Source of the DNA: Ulota crispa
Taxonomy: Eukaryota > Streptophyta > Bryopsida > Orthotrichales > Orthotrichaceae
DNA: 64,000 bases
Direction of reading: 5' to 3'
NCBI GenBank assembly: GCA_963920765.1
Contig: OY987250.1
Coordinates: 12,516,409 to 12,580,408, forward strand
Positions 1 to 12,899 of this stretch are shown piece after piece. Position 1 is the stretch's first letter. The number at the start of each line of letters is the position of its first letter. A program made the position numbers and the translations under genes. The notes under the pieces are model-generated. The model searched no databases. It had not been told where the DNA came from and saw nothing but the letters and a program-made list of their open reading frames with translations.

Positions 1-2509
1 CAGCGGTCAGGGAAAAAGAAAAGGATTGCCACTGCTGGACCATGAGAAATCCCTTGAGGGGGCCAAACCATTTGGTTTGGCAATTTGGCATGTCATACTG
101 GAGATGCTCTTATAAATGAGGTTTCTAGCTTTTGTATTATAAACTTTGGCCCCCTTTACACTAGAGTTGAGAAATTGTGGAGAGGAAAATTTTATCCAAC
201 AAAAACCACAGAAGTTGAGAAGACCAAAAAACATCAGTTTACATTCGATTTTTTTTCCAAATGACACAATAAAGAAAAATTGAGGTGAACAACACTTTTA
301 ACCTCTGTGACAATGTAAAAGCATATGTTTTGAGTCCCTTGCAATTATAGTCAATGGCCCATCTAAAAAAGTGACTTAGGAGATTGCTTCCTCCAAAATC
401 CTTACAGTCAATAAATTATTTCAATTTTCTAATTTTCTAAATAATGATCGTACTTTTTTTCTTTTTGTTCTAATAATCTCATAGTCATTTATCCAACAAG
501 CAAAAAAACTTAGATGCAAGTATCACTCTATTTCTATTTTTATAACTTTCTTTATACTTCTTTTACATTACTGTATTTATTCCTATTTTGTTTTATGCTC
601 ACTAAAATTTAAGTGTCTTTACTTATACTTTGAATACAAAAGCACTACACCTATATATTTGTCTGTTTATTGCAAGTCATTTTTTTCTTCTTCACTTTTT
701 ATAAAGTTTCTATGTAAACTTTGCATATGTTGATATATTGATTTCTTTCTTCTATCATCTTTTATGTGAGATATTCTTGACGATCTATAACTCATAGTTT
801 GTATTCTGTAGAGTACTATACTGTCATTATATACTTCACCATCAATATTTGTATAAAATTTGATTTATGAAAAAACTAATTAATATGCTGGTATACCATA
901 AATGCTTTATAGTTATTAGAAAATAAATAAATAAAAGCAATTGGTATGAAACACTTTGATGAGCTAGGTGGACAAAAAAGTTAAGATTTTGTTTCAAACT
1001 CTACATGTTTAGGGTTCATGCATGCTTTCACAACATCACCGTCTGTCCAACTCTATTCTAAAATGTCTTACTTAAAAATAAATAAATAACTCAAAAAAAC
1101 AAAAACAAAAATTTCATTGTCGTGTTGAGAGAAGCGCGCCTTGAGAACACGCAGAGTGTGTTGTTGTGATCGTGTGTTGCTGACTAAAACTGTCTTTGGT
1201 CTTAATCTTCACTCTTCAGATCTTTAGTCTTCATGTCTTTAAGTTTTCATGTTTTAATAAAAACAATAGAGAAAATCACAAATAACAAGTCATAGAAAGG
1301 TTGCAACCTTTTATCTAGTGCCACAAATGGCTCAAAGATCTAAATGCTAAGCGTAATAGCAATTTGAAAAGCTCTTCTAACCTTCTAACATTTGTTCAAA
1401 TTTCAATTCAATCTAAACTACTATCCAAAAGTTATGTGGATTCAAAGTAGAGCTCTTCTTCTTCTTTTCAAAGTAAACACTGCCTCTATAAACCTCTATA
1501 ACTTTTGTTCTACAAATCACTTATAAAAACATGATATCAATTTGAAAAAATGATACTACTGGCTACAATCCATAAAATTTTCACTTCAAAATAAAACTTT
1601 GTCGGAAAGTTCCAGTCAAACAAAGTGAGGGTCTTAATTTTTTAGAGAGCACCTAAACCCCCAACTCCTACACACTATAACTTCTTCACTAAGACTCCAA
1701 ATGGAATGATTGAAAACAATTTGAAAAGCTATGACAACAAACTATTGCTTCTAAAATTTTCAAAAGAAAATTTCATACTATCCGAAAGTTGTAGCTTTTC
1801 AAAATTTTGGCCTACTCATAACAAAAGAGCAACCATCTCTATCATTCACACCTCCATAACTTTCTCCTCCAAGCTTCAAATCTTGAGTTTAAAATTTTTC
1901 AAGAAAGCCAAGATTAAGATGAACACTTTATCAAAATTTTGTATCAAAATGATATACAAATCATAAGCTATGGCTTGTCAAAGTCTCAACATTTTTTCAT
2001 AGTTTGACTTTTTAACTCCAAAATTCAAACATTCATAACTTTTACATCATAACTCCAAATCAAATTTGCAGACTTATTTTAAAAAGGTAATCACACAAGG
2101 AATAAACGCTTTATATTTCAATTCAAAATCATATATACATACAAAGTTCTCTCACATCAAAGTTTTGAGATTTCTTCTTTCTTTTCATCAACACTCATAC
2201 ACTAACTTCCAACAACTAAGGAATCTCTCCTCCTTAATTTTGACCCTATCTAGGGTAGGGAGGTGGGACACATCAGCTCATGTTCCTCTCTATCTTAATC
2301 CCACCATAGATGCCAAACTCCTTTTCCTTTCACACTTTTCTCATTCACTTCTAAATCTTTAATATTTTTTTATTCAAACAAAGGCAAAATACATGAGTCT
2401 TCCAAAATATCTAGATAAACATATAAAATGATTAAATTACAAAATAAACACCATCATAAAGTGGCCGTGTGCTCTTGCGGGCATATAATAGCATCAAACG
2501 CTTGTCTTC
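1..2509. other. AT-rich intergenic DNA without recognised gene
   Basis: No open frame here resembles a known protein. The sequence is AT-rich with poly-T and poly-A runs. Bases 60-115 contain the phrase ggagatgctctt, also seen near 20685, which is common at the ends of plant MITEs. Bases 1350-2370 have low-complexity, pyrimidine-biased text with recurring cataactttt-like words, suggesting decayed repeat DNA. I see no promoter or RNA gene that I can support. Confidence 0.6.
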
Positions 2510-2760
2510 AGTCGTCAAATCGTAAACTTGGTTGGCTGGAGAAGCGATCGTCTCTGGCCGCTTGCAGATCCGGGTTCAAACCCCATTGGACTCGTTGAGC
2601 GGTGATGGTGGCTCACAACTTGGCAACTAGTGAGGCAGAAAATTGGCCCAACCAACCCGCTACCTATCCCCCTAAACTGTGTATATGACAAGACGGCGCA
2701 GTGCACTAGAATCTATGGCCGTTGCGCTATCACCAAACTGTGGTCTTCACCACAACCACC
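2510..2760 (+). repeat. candidate tRNA-derived SINE fragment
   Basis: Bases 2571-2584 contain gggttcaaacccc, a good match to the RNA polymerase III B box. About 35-40 bp upstream, near 2532, is tggctggagaag, which loosely resembles an A box. The spacing fits a tRNA-type internal promoter. No complete cloverleaf can be folded, so this is not called a tRNA gene. A second B-box-like site in the opposite orientation lies near 11070-11095. It could also be a chance match. Confidence 0.3.
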
Positions 2761-3548
2761 TCTTTTGCCACAACTGTTGATTTATTGAAATCAACACAAA
2801 CATAAATAAATAATGAGTATCTACATGATGGAGAGATCTCCATCAAGACACTGTTCACATTTTACAATAAAATGAGAAGCCACTATCTCCAAAAGCTAGC
2901 CTGCCAAAGACAAGCCATGGCCCATGGAACTTTTTTTGTCATGGCTTCTCACCTCTAATGTAAAAGGGGCCTTAGATAAATTTTAAAAATGCAAAATTTT
3001 GGTTCATGGCCTATTGAATATTAGGAGTTCATATTAGTATGAGAATTTGAATACATCTATATAAACATACGCGTAAAAAAGTATGATATAGAATCACTTG
3101 AAATTGATTCAATATGCACCATGTGACTAGATTGATGACACTTTATATGATTGATATTGAGCAGGAGGATTTTCCTAAGTGCATCATCTTCCAAAACCTT
3201 TTTAAACTTTTTGATGTAAGTTAAAGCACTGAAGAGCGCTCCAAATATAGAACACCAAGCACTTTCCAACTATATTTTAAAAAATCAATAAAATGTCAAT
3301 GCCTCCAACAAAGTATATTACAAAGTAACATTGCGATGAAGATAATTACTATTTTTGGTTTCAAAATAGGACCAAAATTACAATGCATCAAAGTAAAATC
3401 CTAGACCAAATGTGAAATATTGATATTTGTTAAGTTGAATGTTGTATTATCCATACATGTCCAACTCGCAGAAATATTGTTACAATCCATTGAGTGACAA
3501 AGATTGAAATCATGCTTGCCAAGGCCATTAGTTTGCAATGGAAGCAAT
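2761..3548. other. intergenic DNA, nothing recognised
   Basis: AT-rich sequence without a supported gene. Bases 2830-2965 hold short inverted words (gagaagcc and ggcttctc) around a small possible hairpin, perhaps a decayed MITE. Open frames on either strand are short and unlike any family I know. Confidence 0.5.
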
Positions 3549-4334
3549 CACTACAAGGAAACCATAGTCAAATCTACAAAAAGTTGACAAAAAGTGTGAC
3601 CTAATCTACAATATGGTTTCTTTATAGTAAATTTGAGTTTGATCCAAAGCCAATTTGAATTTGATCCAAAGCCAAAACTTTGAGTTTGATCCAAAGCCAC
3701 ATATTCTTACAACTATGGACATTCCTAAAGGTTTGGAAGTGGTGCTAATTTGACTTTGCTTCATAATTATCTTCATTTGTGATTCTCTTTTTGGTTTAGA
3801 TTTTGCCTTTTGAGAATTATCTTTGCTTGAAAATTAGGAAACATCCCCAAACCCAATTTTTATGTATAATAAAATACAATTGTTTCAGGACATTTGTATT
3901 GCAGGACATTTGTATTTACAAGATTAGAACTACACCAGCTTGTCATCATGTTGCCATTATTTGAGGTTAGCAATTCCCCATCCTTTTGCTTTAGAAGTGT
4001 AGCAAGAAGGTACAATAGCTTTGTCACAACCATTTTTTTTTAAAATTTCATAGTAACAAGAAATGTACTAGGGAGACAAAAGATTGGGAAATCTTAGCCC
4101 TTTCACCCAACTCTAGTGATTGATATAGACAAAATGGTTGGGACAAATGTCTAGGTATAGTTCAATACAAGGAAATATGTCCAAATTGACAAGTCCTAAT
4201 TGACTAAATGTGTTCAAAATGACAAAAAAACGTCCCCAATGACAAAATAAAACTTCTCCAATGACAAACAAATGTCTAAATCAACATGGCCAAATCTACA
4301 AATATTGTCCACATTGACACAATTCCCTTGTAGT
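3549..4334. mobile_element. short non-autonomous CACTA (En/Spm-type) element
   Basis: The left end is CACTACAAGGAA, and the right end reads attcccttgtagt, its inverted copy lacking the final g. Just inside the right end are repeated words of the form gtccaaattgac and aatgacaaa (4140-4320), matching the subterminal repeats expected of CACTA elements. The flanking base triplet aat occurs on both sides, consistent with a 3-bp target duplication. There is no transposase inside. Bases 3648-3702 carry three copies of tttgatccaaagcca. A related very short element lies at 45664-45825. Confidence 0.6.
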
Positions 4335-4854
4335 AATGGCATCAGATGAAAAGCAATCAAATCAAACAACACATAAAAAAACTTAGTAATTAGTAATTTT
4401 GATTATTGCATACAATATCCACAAAATGTAGACTAGATCATTTGGTTATTTGCGTAACTAAATCATTTGTTTCTTGAAATTGAAAATCACTTCACATACA
4501 AAGAAATTATCTTAGTTATAGCACCATCATTTACCAAACAATGTGTTTCTTACCACTTCACATGGCCTTCAACCATTGCAACCTTAGTGAATCCTCTGTA
4601 GAAATAGTCATATTTTGGTCATTCTAAAATTGTTAGTTATGATGGCCAAGGTAAACATACTAGTGTGTATGCAATTTGCTACTATACAATTCATTTCTAA
4701 GAGCATATTTAGCCCCTTTATCTTGGAACTATAATTTTATGTATCACTTCATAAATTCACAAGTCATACTATAAAAATTTAAGTTCTAAATTAGCATTGT
4801 GATGCCTCACCTTCTCATTGAAGAATTGAATCATGATAAATCACATTGCATTGT
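4335..4854. other. intergenic DNA downstream of the transposase relic
   Basis: AT-rich sequence with no recognised gene. It lies just past the C-terminal end of the piggyBac-type relic, so it may include that element's decayed 3' end, but I found no clear TTAA plus CCC terminus here. Confidence 0.4.
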
Positions 4855-6230
4855 CTAAGGCACAATCAGCATATACTCGACAATAATAATTTGGTCTCTT
4901 CTTACAAATGACACATTTCTTCTTTGTTCTGATTTCTCCAGATGGCCATTATAATAGATAATGGCGTCCTAAAGGATTATAGATTGTATTTGCTTTTGAC
5001 ACGGCAGCTCCCGGTTTGCGCCTCACAAACTTATCACTTAAATCATTAGCAATTGCCAAATGGAAATTTAGATGTGTCAAAGGTTTCTTACTAGTGTGGA
5101 TCTTGAGTGTTTTGTGGCATGGATGATATAAGATTTGACAAGGCTTGTATCAAGAAGATGCAACAAAAATTGGTGCCACCATTTGTGATCTTGCGTTTGG
5201 AGTGCATAATGGCCTTGCAGTTGGTCTTGGACATCAACACCATGCATATGGCGTTGATATGCCATCAAAATGGGAGATGTTGAAATTTGAACCGGTCTAG
5301 AGCCCTGCCAACGAGACATATACAAATTGCCTACAACATCCACTAGGCTCCATGCCGTAAACAATAAGTTCACATGTTTATTATCAAATCATGTGACTGT
5401 TGCCAATTGGTTGGATGCATGCATCCTAAACCAATGTTGGCCCCTATAAGCCCGTTTTCCTTGTTGTGAATTACAAGGGAAGTTGGCCAACCTTTGCGCA
5501 TAGCCTTGCAAGTTCCAATGGCATATATCTCCAAACCAAGTAGCTCCCAAAACAAACGTGAAGATGTAAAAAAGTTATCACTTGTCAACACATGACCTTT
5601 ATCATGTAAACCAATCACTAAACCTTTTATAGCTTGTGCACCTATTGAATCCTCTGAATGTTCATTCATTCCCAAACTTCCTTGGTACACCTCCATCTTT
5701 TGGATATATTTAGATTCCGCATTGGCAAAGCATCATGCCTTTAGGCCAAATTTACATGGTTTGGCCGCCATGTATTGCCTTATTGGATTATATTTACCGG
5801 AATACTTGTCCATCATCTCATCAATGGTCAAGTTCACTTTTGGCTGCCAATACTTAACCAAAAAGCTCATTTTGTGCATTAATCAACCACGCAATCTTGG
5901 CAATTTTTGAATAATTAGAATTGGTCTTATCCATAATCACATCATGGTTGTCTACCAAATGTAGACAACACAAAATTGCCTCAAACTATAATCTTGACAT
6001 AACGCATGTAATTTGGAAAGTGCAAATCAATGTACTCCTATGTGCCCACTATAATCTCCTACATGGCAATTTTTTAATTCCCATGAAAATCAAATTGCAA
6101 AAAAGCCAATACCTCTAGCTCAACAATTGGATACCAATGACTCCCGCCATAAGTTCCACCTCCTAGTTTGGCGATGCTTGCTCCATAAAATCACCCAAGG
6201 CCATAAAAGTCGGAAGAGATCATGTGGTTT
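4855..6230 (-). pseudogene. degraded piggyBac-type transposase (DDE_Tnp_1_7)
   Basis: Read from high to low coordinates, the translated minus strand gives the piggyBac blocks in order. First comes a region with FFMGIKKLP, broken by stops (about 6120-6000). Next is LTIDEMMDKYSGK with QYMAAKPCKFGLKA (about 5840-5740), then TSDNFFTS, then MHGVDVQDQL with HKWWHQFLLHLLD. Last is a Cys-rich tail with the pattern C-x2-C (about 4925-4855). The three catalytic aspartates are visible at codons 5820-5822, 5577-5579 and 5233-5235. The gene is dead: an in-frame TGA at 5733-5735 falls where the family has Trp, there is a frameshift near 5370, and more stops lie upstream. It normally excises and inserts DNA at TTAA. 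It may be a relative of the enzyme that moved the many TTAA-flanked elements in this window, but that is inference. Confidence 0.85.
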
Positions 6231-6413
6231 AGATTCTACTCCCAATCCAACTGGCAAATTTGGCCCCGTCTCACCACCAATCCATACTGGTGGTGGCAAT
6301 GTCTGCTCTCATGAACTCCACATTATGTCCCAAAATTGCTTGTCATGTGTCATCTAGTGCATCTCTTGATGGGATGGGAGGCCAATACCCAATTCCTTCA
6401 ATAAATTGGGTCC

Positions 6414-7064
6414 TTAAACATACCATTTCCTCACAAGCACATCTCTACACTCATATTCTAATTTAGGTTCCTCCTCAACTTTTGAATTTGTATTGGGATT
6501 AAAATCATAATCATTATAATCACAATCAAATTGATCATTGGAATCAATGCACAAACCACCCGGATTCAATTGCAAGTTGGTCACAAATTTGGTTGTCTTG
6601 TCTATGACAAAAATGCACTTTGGTTTGGGAATATAGAAAGAACCCAACGAACCAAATAACCATACCAAACCCATGAAAATCTCCAAGTTGGCATCAAACT
6701 CGTTTGACAAGACACAATCCCACAAGAATTGGACACCATTGTGCAGGCTCTCAAGCAATCCTTCATACAAAAAGACATGAATTGCAATTTTTACGATTTT
6801 GCCCAAATGTCCAATATCCTCAAGCAATTTGTTCTCAATTGGGTGGTGTTGGAGGCGCGAGTGGCGCCTCTGTAGTACCTCCATTCTTGGTAAAGACCTC
6901 TCATCACCACGTGCAAGATCTCCATTGCTCTCCCCTAGCTCAATTCCTCTAGCAACCCAATTAGCATTCTCTTCTTTGTCTGCATTGCAAATCAAAATAA
7001 CAAAGTAAGTTCTATAATTAATCCTTGAACAATGGTAAATACTAAACATATAACTGAAGTCCAA
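6414..7064 (-). pseudogene. possible N-terminal part of the piggyBac-type relic
   Basis: A 216-codon open frame directly upstream of the conserved transposase blocks on the same strand. It has an acidic stretch near its C-terminus (Asp/Asn/Glu-rich, with YNDYDFNPN), as seen in the poorly conserved N-termini of piggyBac transposases. It shows no recognisable domain of its own. Further upstream, near 7690-7732 on the minus strand, a short frame starting MASSSQGGGARS could be the original start. Order and strand fit, but homology cannot be shown by eye. Confidence 0.3.
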
Positions 7065-9347
7065 TACTCCTCATGCTTTTGATTTAGACCAATTGACTGG
7101 TATGTACCACATTCTACAAAAATAAGATTAAAATTGAATTCACATCTAATGTTCAATCAAGAAAAACATGTACATACAAATTTTCATTTAATAATCACAA
7201 TGAACAAGCACCATATTGAATAGAAATTATAACTAGGACATGGGTTTTGTTGTGAAACCCTAAAAATTACATTTAAATGTTGTTAAAATAATAAGTGCTA
7301 AATAGCAACATGTTGTAAAAGATTAGGTTAATCTCTACAGCTTGAGCACGTAACTTATTAGAGTTTGTTGCATATGTGTGTACATGTCTCTTCTAGTCAG
7401 TAATTAGTGCCATCTTGTGCATGGAAAATTGATGCTTGAGCAAGTCATTTTGAGCCTTTGGTAATCTTTTTACAACTTTTATTGGATCTAATCAAAAATT
7501 GATTATGGTAGTAATCTTGTTACCCAAATTCACAGCGCAGTAATGTTTGTGAATTTCAATTTTAGCTCACACTAGAATTACTCCAAGTGCTCAATATTCA
7601 CTACCACATATGACTCCAAATATCAGCTCATATTGGAAATGAATTACACAAATTTTGAATTGGATGGAATCATCCACCTACATGTTGTCCTGTAGTGCTC
7701 CTTGCACCACCACCTTGACTGCTACTTGCCATTGCAACTATTGAGAACAATGTATGGGGAGAGACAAAAAACAAAAGAAGGTTCAAAAGTTTACAAAGGT
7801 CTCTGACTTCTCTACATAGTGAAGTAGCTTGCCAACATTAGGATCTGCCACCAATTCACCAAATTCACTATCAATTTCTTTAGACACTTGCAGTCCACAA
7901 ATGTCCTCAAAAAAGTCAATAAATTTTCATCAGTTTGTATTGTGCACGTCCAAAACATGCTACAGAAAAAGAAAGCAAAAAGTGCACTGAGTGGAACCTC
8001 AAGTGTTGAAGACTAGATAGAAACATGAAGCACACATAAGGACAAATGAAAAAAAGTTAATACCTTCTTGACTAAGAGCGTGCCAATGCTCCCATGCTTT
8101 CTGTGAGCCGCTGCATACACACATACGAGGCCACATCAATGAACAAGTCCAAGCATCCGATTTCCAAAAGATTATTGGCTATATTCTACACTCAAGAGCA
8201 AACAAGATGTAGAGAATTACAAGTCTCATGGACTAGCATCATCAGTATTTGCCATGGAGCTTCAAGGTGGATTTTGACATGCACATATACACCTTAACAG
8301 ACAATCATCTTGATTGTCAAGTATTGGAAGAGTCCTGTTATGAGTTTGTGACGACGCAAAGGGATCAAGGAGAATCACTTGTCTAGGTGCTGGCACTAAA
8401 ACAAGTGTTGTGGACAATGGAACAAAGTGTTGTCCTCCAAGGTAGTAATTTCAGCAATGGCAGGTTGCAATCTCAAGACTAGTATTTGCTTAAACAATGA
8501 GGGAAATTACACTTGTGATGAGCTGACTTTTAAACTACGTCAACCTCAAAAAGATATAGCCAATAGTCCTTCACCATAAAGGGAAACACCCGAGTTTGTA
8601 GCCTAAAATTGTCAAATGTGAACTATTGTCATCCAAGTAGGTGGTTTAAAATGCATATACTAAAATCCTTGTGGGTATCATATATCAAGCAAAGCCATAC
8701 TTGCTGGTGTAGGCTGATACCACCTCGGACAGACGTGTACCATGCCTTGGACAAATGTGAGAAATATCTAGTCAAATTGTATGTCAATGAATTTTTTGGC
8801 TGGTTGTGAGTCCTAGATTCAACACCAAAAATTTTGAATCTATTTTTTGTTTTAGTGAGCTTAGAATTTGTATTAATATAGATGGAATAGCCATTTATGT
8901 TAGATTAGATTAGTTAGACCAAATGGTTAGCTATATAATATTTTCCATACTCTATTTGGCAAGTCAATGAGAGTAATTTGGTAAGATTTAGTAGTTTTTA
9001 GGTGGTTCTAGTGACATACGCCAATGGGGCTTGGGATCCTCTCTAAAGTCTCCACTAGCCTAATTAAAGAGGGTTAGTTTAGGAGTAGATTAGTAAAGTC
9101 CAATGGGGCTTGGGATCCCCTCTAATTCCTACCAAAAAATGAGATTTTGTCATCACATGTTGTTTGATCAAATATTATAATTTCCCATTTTCCACAGTTT
9201 GTTCCCAAAATTTGCAAGCCATTTTCGAAATAGGTGTTTCACTATTTTCAATGGTCACTTTTTGTAGATCATTTGATTGAATGAGATATGATGCATCAAA
9301 GTTGTTGGTCTCCAAAAACCCTGATTTTGGTGAAAATGGCATGGGCA
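7065..9347. other. intergenic DNA, decayed repeats
   Basis: No gene recognised. Open frames near 8094-8297 and 8609-8809 are short and match nothing I know. The words ccaatggggcttgggatcc occur twice (about 9021-9046 and 9101-9127). A TATA-like tatataatattttcc at about 8931 sits just upstream of this duplicated text, which could be the remains of an LTR, but no matching second LTR or primer-binding site was found. Confidence 0.4.
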
Positions 9348-10078
9348 CTCCTAAAGGACCAACTGTCTCCTCGGGGACAAATGGGATTTTGGACTTACAA
9401 CTAAATTATTTTGTATGATTTTTTGAAATATTTATGGAAGACGGGGAATTCAAAGATCAACGTGGGTATCTAATTTTTTCTTCATTCTAAAGTTTATTGA
9501 AGAAGTCAAAAATTAATTTTGGAAAAAAGTCCAAATTGGGCAGCCCAAAAAATTATTTTTAAAAATTGCATTTAAGAAAATAAAAAATATGAAATAGGTT
9601 CTATAGACTTATATATAGGTGAGGAGCTTTGAATCATTCAATTTTAATTCATGAGATGAAAATTATGAGAAATTTTTGTTTGTAGGAGGTGTGATTTTAG
9701 ATTTTTGTTTGTGGGAGGTGTGATTTCTAAAATCACACCTCCCACAAACAAAAATTTCTCATAATTTTCATCTCATGAATTAAAATTGAATGATTCAAAG
9801 CTCCTCACCTATATATAAGTCTATAGAACCTATTTCATATTTTTTATTTTCTTAAATGCAATTTTTAAAAATAATTTTTTGGGCTGCCCAATTTGGACTT
9901 TTTTCCAAAATTAATTTTTGACTTCTTCAATAAACTTTAGAATGAAGAAAAAATTAGATACCCACATTGATCTTTGAATTCCCCGTCTTCCATAAATATT
10001 TCAAAAAATCATACAAAATAATTTAGTTGTAAGTCCAAAATCCCATTTGTCCCCGAGGAGACAGTTGGTCCTTAGAAG
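9348..10078. mobile_element. long fold-back TTAA element (piggyBac-type MITE)
   Basis: A nearly perfect palindrome of about 731 bp: the left arm (9348-about 9718) is the inverse of the right arm (about 9722-10078). It ends in CTCCTAAAGGACC on the left and ggtccttagaag followed by TTAA (10079-10082) on the right. The left TTAA is not preserved. The arms share sequence with the elements at 15237, 19928, 23071 and 51322. It contains no coding sequence. Transcripts would form a very long hairpin. The frames at 10079-10382 lie at its edge and are not genes. Confidence 0.8.
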
Positions 10079-10989
10079 TTAATTTCTTACGATCCAAACT
10101 TTAAAAATCCTCGTGGGGAAAAAACCGGAGCGTCCAGAGACTGCCTTGTCCCATATATACAAAAAACTGATTTTATTTTCCCATTCAAAAACGTTGCAAA
10201 AGCTTTTGTGGGGGCATGACAAAGGGGACAGCCCCGGAATCCATACGAAGGCTTTGATTCTTGTGACAGATTTAATAATTTTACAATACAGCACACATAC
10301 CAAAATTGTTCAATTTACAACTATTTTAAGATTAAACGTGCACGAGTATGTTTGCCTTACAAACATAACCTTATGTGTTTAAAAACAACCCTTAAAATTT
10401 TGAATTTTGATTAAAAGACAAGATAAAATTTTACCTGAAATTATTGTAACAAGAAGTTTGGATATTAGGTTAATAAATCACAGCATTTACATGGGAAAAA
10501 AAACACTGTACAGTCTTAACCAATTTTGAAAGGGTCATTTTAGATACATGCTTTAACCCCTAAAGGCCTAAGTCACCAAATTTTAATGTCAACAATACTT
10601 TGAAGTTCAACAAAACCCAACTAAGTTGTTATTTTTAATAATTTGTAATTTTAAATACTTTTTTTGAAGTTTGGTTTTAGCATCAAAAATCTGATTTTGA
10701 GAAAAATTAATTATGATTTTTCTATTCAAGATTTTGTGCAAGGGTGTCCATTGCAATCTTTACACTAGTAGAAAATTCAGCACAAAATTAACAGAATTTC
10801 AACCAAAAACTATTGATTTTTTCTGTGAATTTGGTCAAGTTGATTTGGGTACTTTTCTGTTGATTTTCTGTTGATTACTTACAGTTTTCTGTTAATTTGT
10901 TGTTGATTTCTACTACGTATTTTATGTTGTTCAATTCTATTTCTTTTCATTTTTAAATTTTTTTTTCATAGAATTTGTTATTATTTTAC

Positions 10990-11110
10990 GAAAATGTGAA
11001 CTTTTTAGGGGGATGGGCAGCTGCCCGAACTTTTTGGGCAGCTGCACGAACTCTTGGGCAGCTGCCGACAGCGGGGTTTGAACCCTCCACCTCTCCTCTC
11101 ACACTCCACA
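10990..11110 (-). repeat. candidate SINE-like B box inside the CACTA element
   Basis: On the minus strand this reads gggttcaaaccccgc, a B-box match, with an A-box-like ggttgtggagtg about 40 bp before it. It is followed by three repeats of the word gggcagctgc on the plus strand. It is similar in type to the site near 2571. The call is tentative because no full SINE body was delimited. Confidence 0.25.
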
Positions 11111-11656
11111 ACCTTAGCACATTCTCAAAACCACTAGAGAATGTGCAAATGCACATGCATACTTTAGGATCTTAATTCTATTTGTACATTAAATGTTCAT
11201 GTCTTTAGTCATCCAGTAGACTTTGGAGGCTATTTCCGCCCATTAAAGGACTTTTTTTCAAAAAACTTAGAACTAAGAAAAATTGGTAAATGTGTTTTTT
11301 TTTCACCTCCAACAATTTTTTTTGGATTTCAATCTTTTTATCAAAAGTTATGAGCTAAAATCAAAGGTGTTTAGAAATTTTAAAAAAAGTGTTTATTTCC
11401 ATCCTTTTGATTTTGTTTATAATTCTTTTTTGGAATTCACAAATCTCATAAGGATTGTTGCAGGCAAAGGTTGGATTCATTAATAAATATTATTTAGTGT
11501 TAATTTTTTTGTAAAAAGAACCTTATTTTGTTAAAATAGCCTCCATAGTTTGATAGCTTCAAATAACATGATGTTGTGAAAAGTTACGAAATTAAATCCT
11601 TGCAATTATAAAATCAAAATTCTATTGACTTTTGAATAGTTTTGGATATTTTTTAA

Positions 11657-12069
11657 GGGCATTAATATGTGAACCACACCCTTTGAACTATTGTACCACA
11701 CCCTTGGGATAAATTTTAGATTTCTACCATCAAAAATTTGAGTTTGAGAATTTTGAATTCAAACTTGGACTTAGAGACCATGGTATTGTCTAGGACCATA
11801 AAAAAAGTTGCAATTCAACAACACCCAATGAAAAAGCTTACTTTTTTTTTACAAACAAAAGTAAAATTAACAATTTTCTCCCTAACTAAACTTTTTTATT
11901 GGGGGTTGTTGAATTGCAATTTTTTTTATGGTTCTAGACAATACCATGGTCTCTAAGTCCAAATCTGAATCCAAAATTTTCAAATTCAGCTTTTTGATGG
12001 TAGAAATCTAAAATTTACCCCATGGTGTGGTATAGTAATTGGAAGGGTGTGGTACACATATCAATTCCC
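11657..12069. mobile_element. Mutator-type MITE with 9-bp target duplication
   Basis: A 413-bp fold-back element that starts GGGCATTAATATGTG and ends cacatatcaattccc. The flanks attttttaa (11648-11656) and atcttttaa (12070-12078) agree at eight of nine positions, the length expected for Mutator-like elements. Its middle pairs as a hairpin (ccaatgaaaaagctta with its inverse), and it shares text such as taaattttagat with the elements at 25093 and 27295. No coding sequence. Confidence 0.75.
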
Positions 12070-12899
12070 ATCTTTTAAAGCTTATAAAAATATTTTATAA
12101 GATTGTTTTTTTTTAATTCATTTGGTTAGTATTAGAAGGAAAATTACTAAAAATACCCTTTAAGTCTTTCAAAATATCAAGTTTACGCCAAAAATATGTA
12201 AAACATAAAAAATAGTCCTTATTTTTTGTAGGAATATCAATTATACTCCTATTATTTTGGAAAATTAATAAAATAACTCTTCTATTTTGAAATGTTAAAT
12301 ATATCCTTGTGTTATTTGAAATGTAAAAATCACCTTTGGTTTCTTGTAAGAATTTGCATTAAACTATACACTTGGTTATCATGTAATACAAAAATATTTT
12401 TGGTACTTTTAATCCTTAAGGGACATTTATGATTTCTTCAAAGAATTGAGGAGCATCATTTATATTTGTTTGTAAAGAAATTTTGATATTTAAAACAACA
12501 AAATGTTGTAATTTTTATAAAAAATTTTGTTGAATTAGTGAAGTTGTGTCCAAAAGTATGTAGATCAACAAAAAAATGTTGAGTTTTTTGTTATTATGGT
12601 CATGTTTTTACTTGACTTTAAAGGCTGCTAAGTTTAAATCTTATCAAATTGTGAAAAGTAAAGAAAATAAAACCAGTCAATGTACACTCAAACTTCTAAA
12701 AGATTCTTTTTTTTGAAAACTTCTTTTATTTTTTAAAACTTCAAAAAAATTTAATGAGGTCCAAAAAGATTTTAGAAAGATATAAAAAAAAAACCTAAAC
12801 TATTGTGATAGTTTTTTTGAAAGTATTTTGATGATTTACAAAAAGATTCCTAAAGGACTCTAATTCAATCTAAGAGATTCTATTTCTATAAGTATTTTG

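Noticed and set aside
2571..2584. A complete tRNA gene at the B-box-like sequence
   Set aside because: No acceptor stem or full cloverleaf could be paired; kept only as a possible SINE promoter.
8870..9130. Solo LTR of a retrotransposon
   Set aside because: TATA-like text and a repeated phrase are present, but no TG...CA ends with a target duplication and no partner LTR were found.
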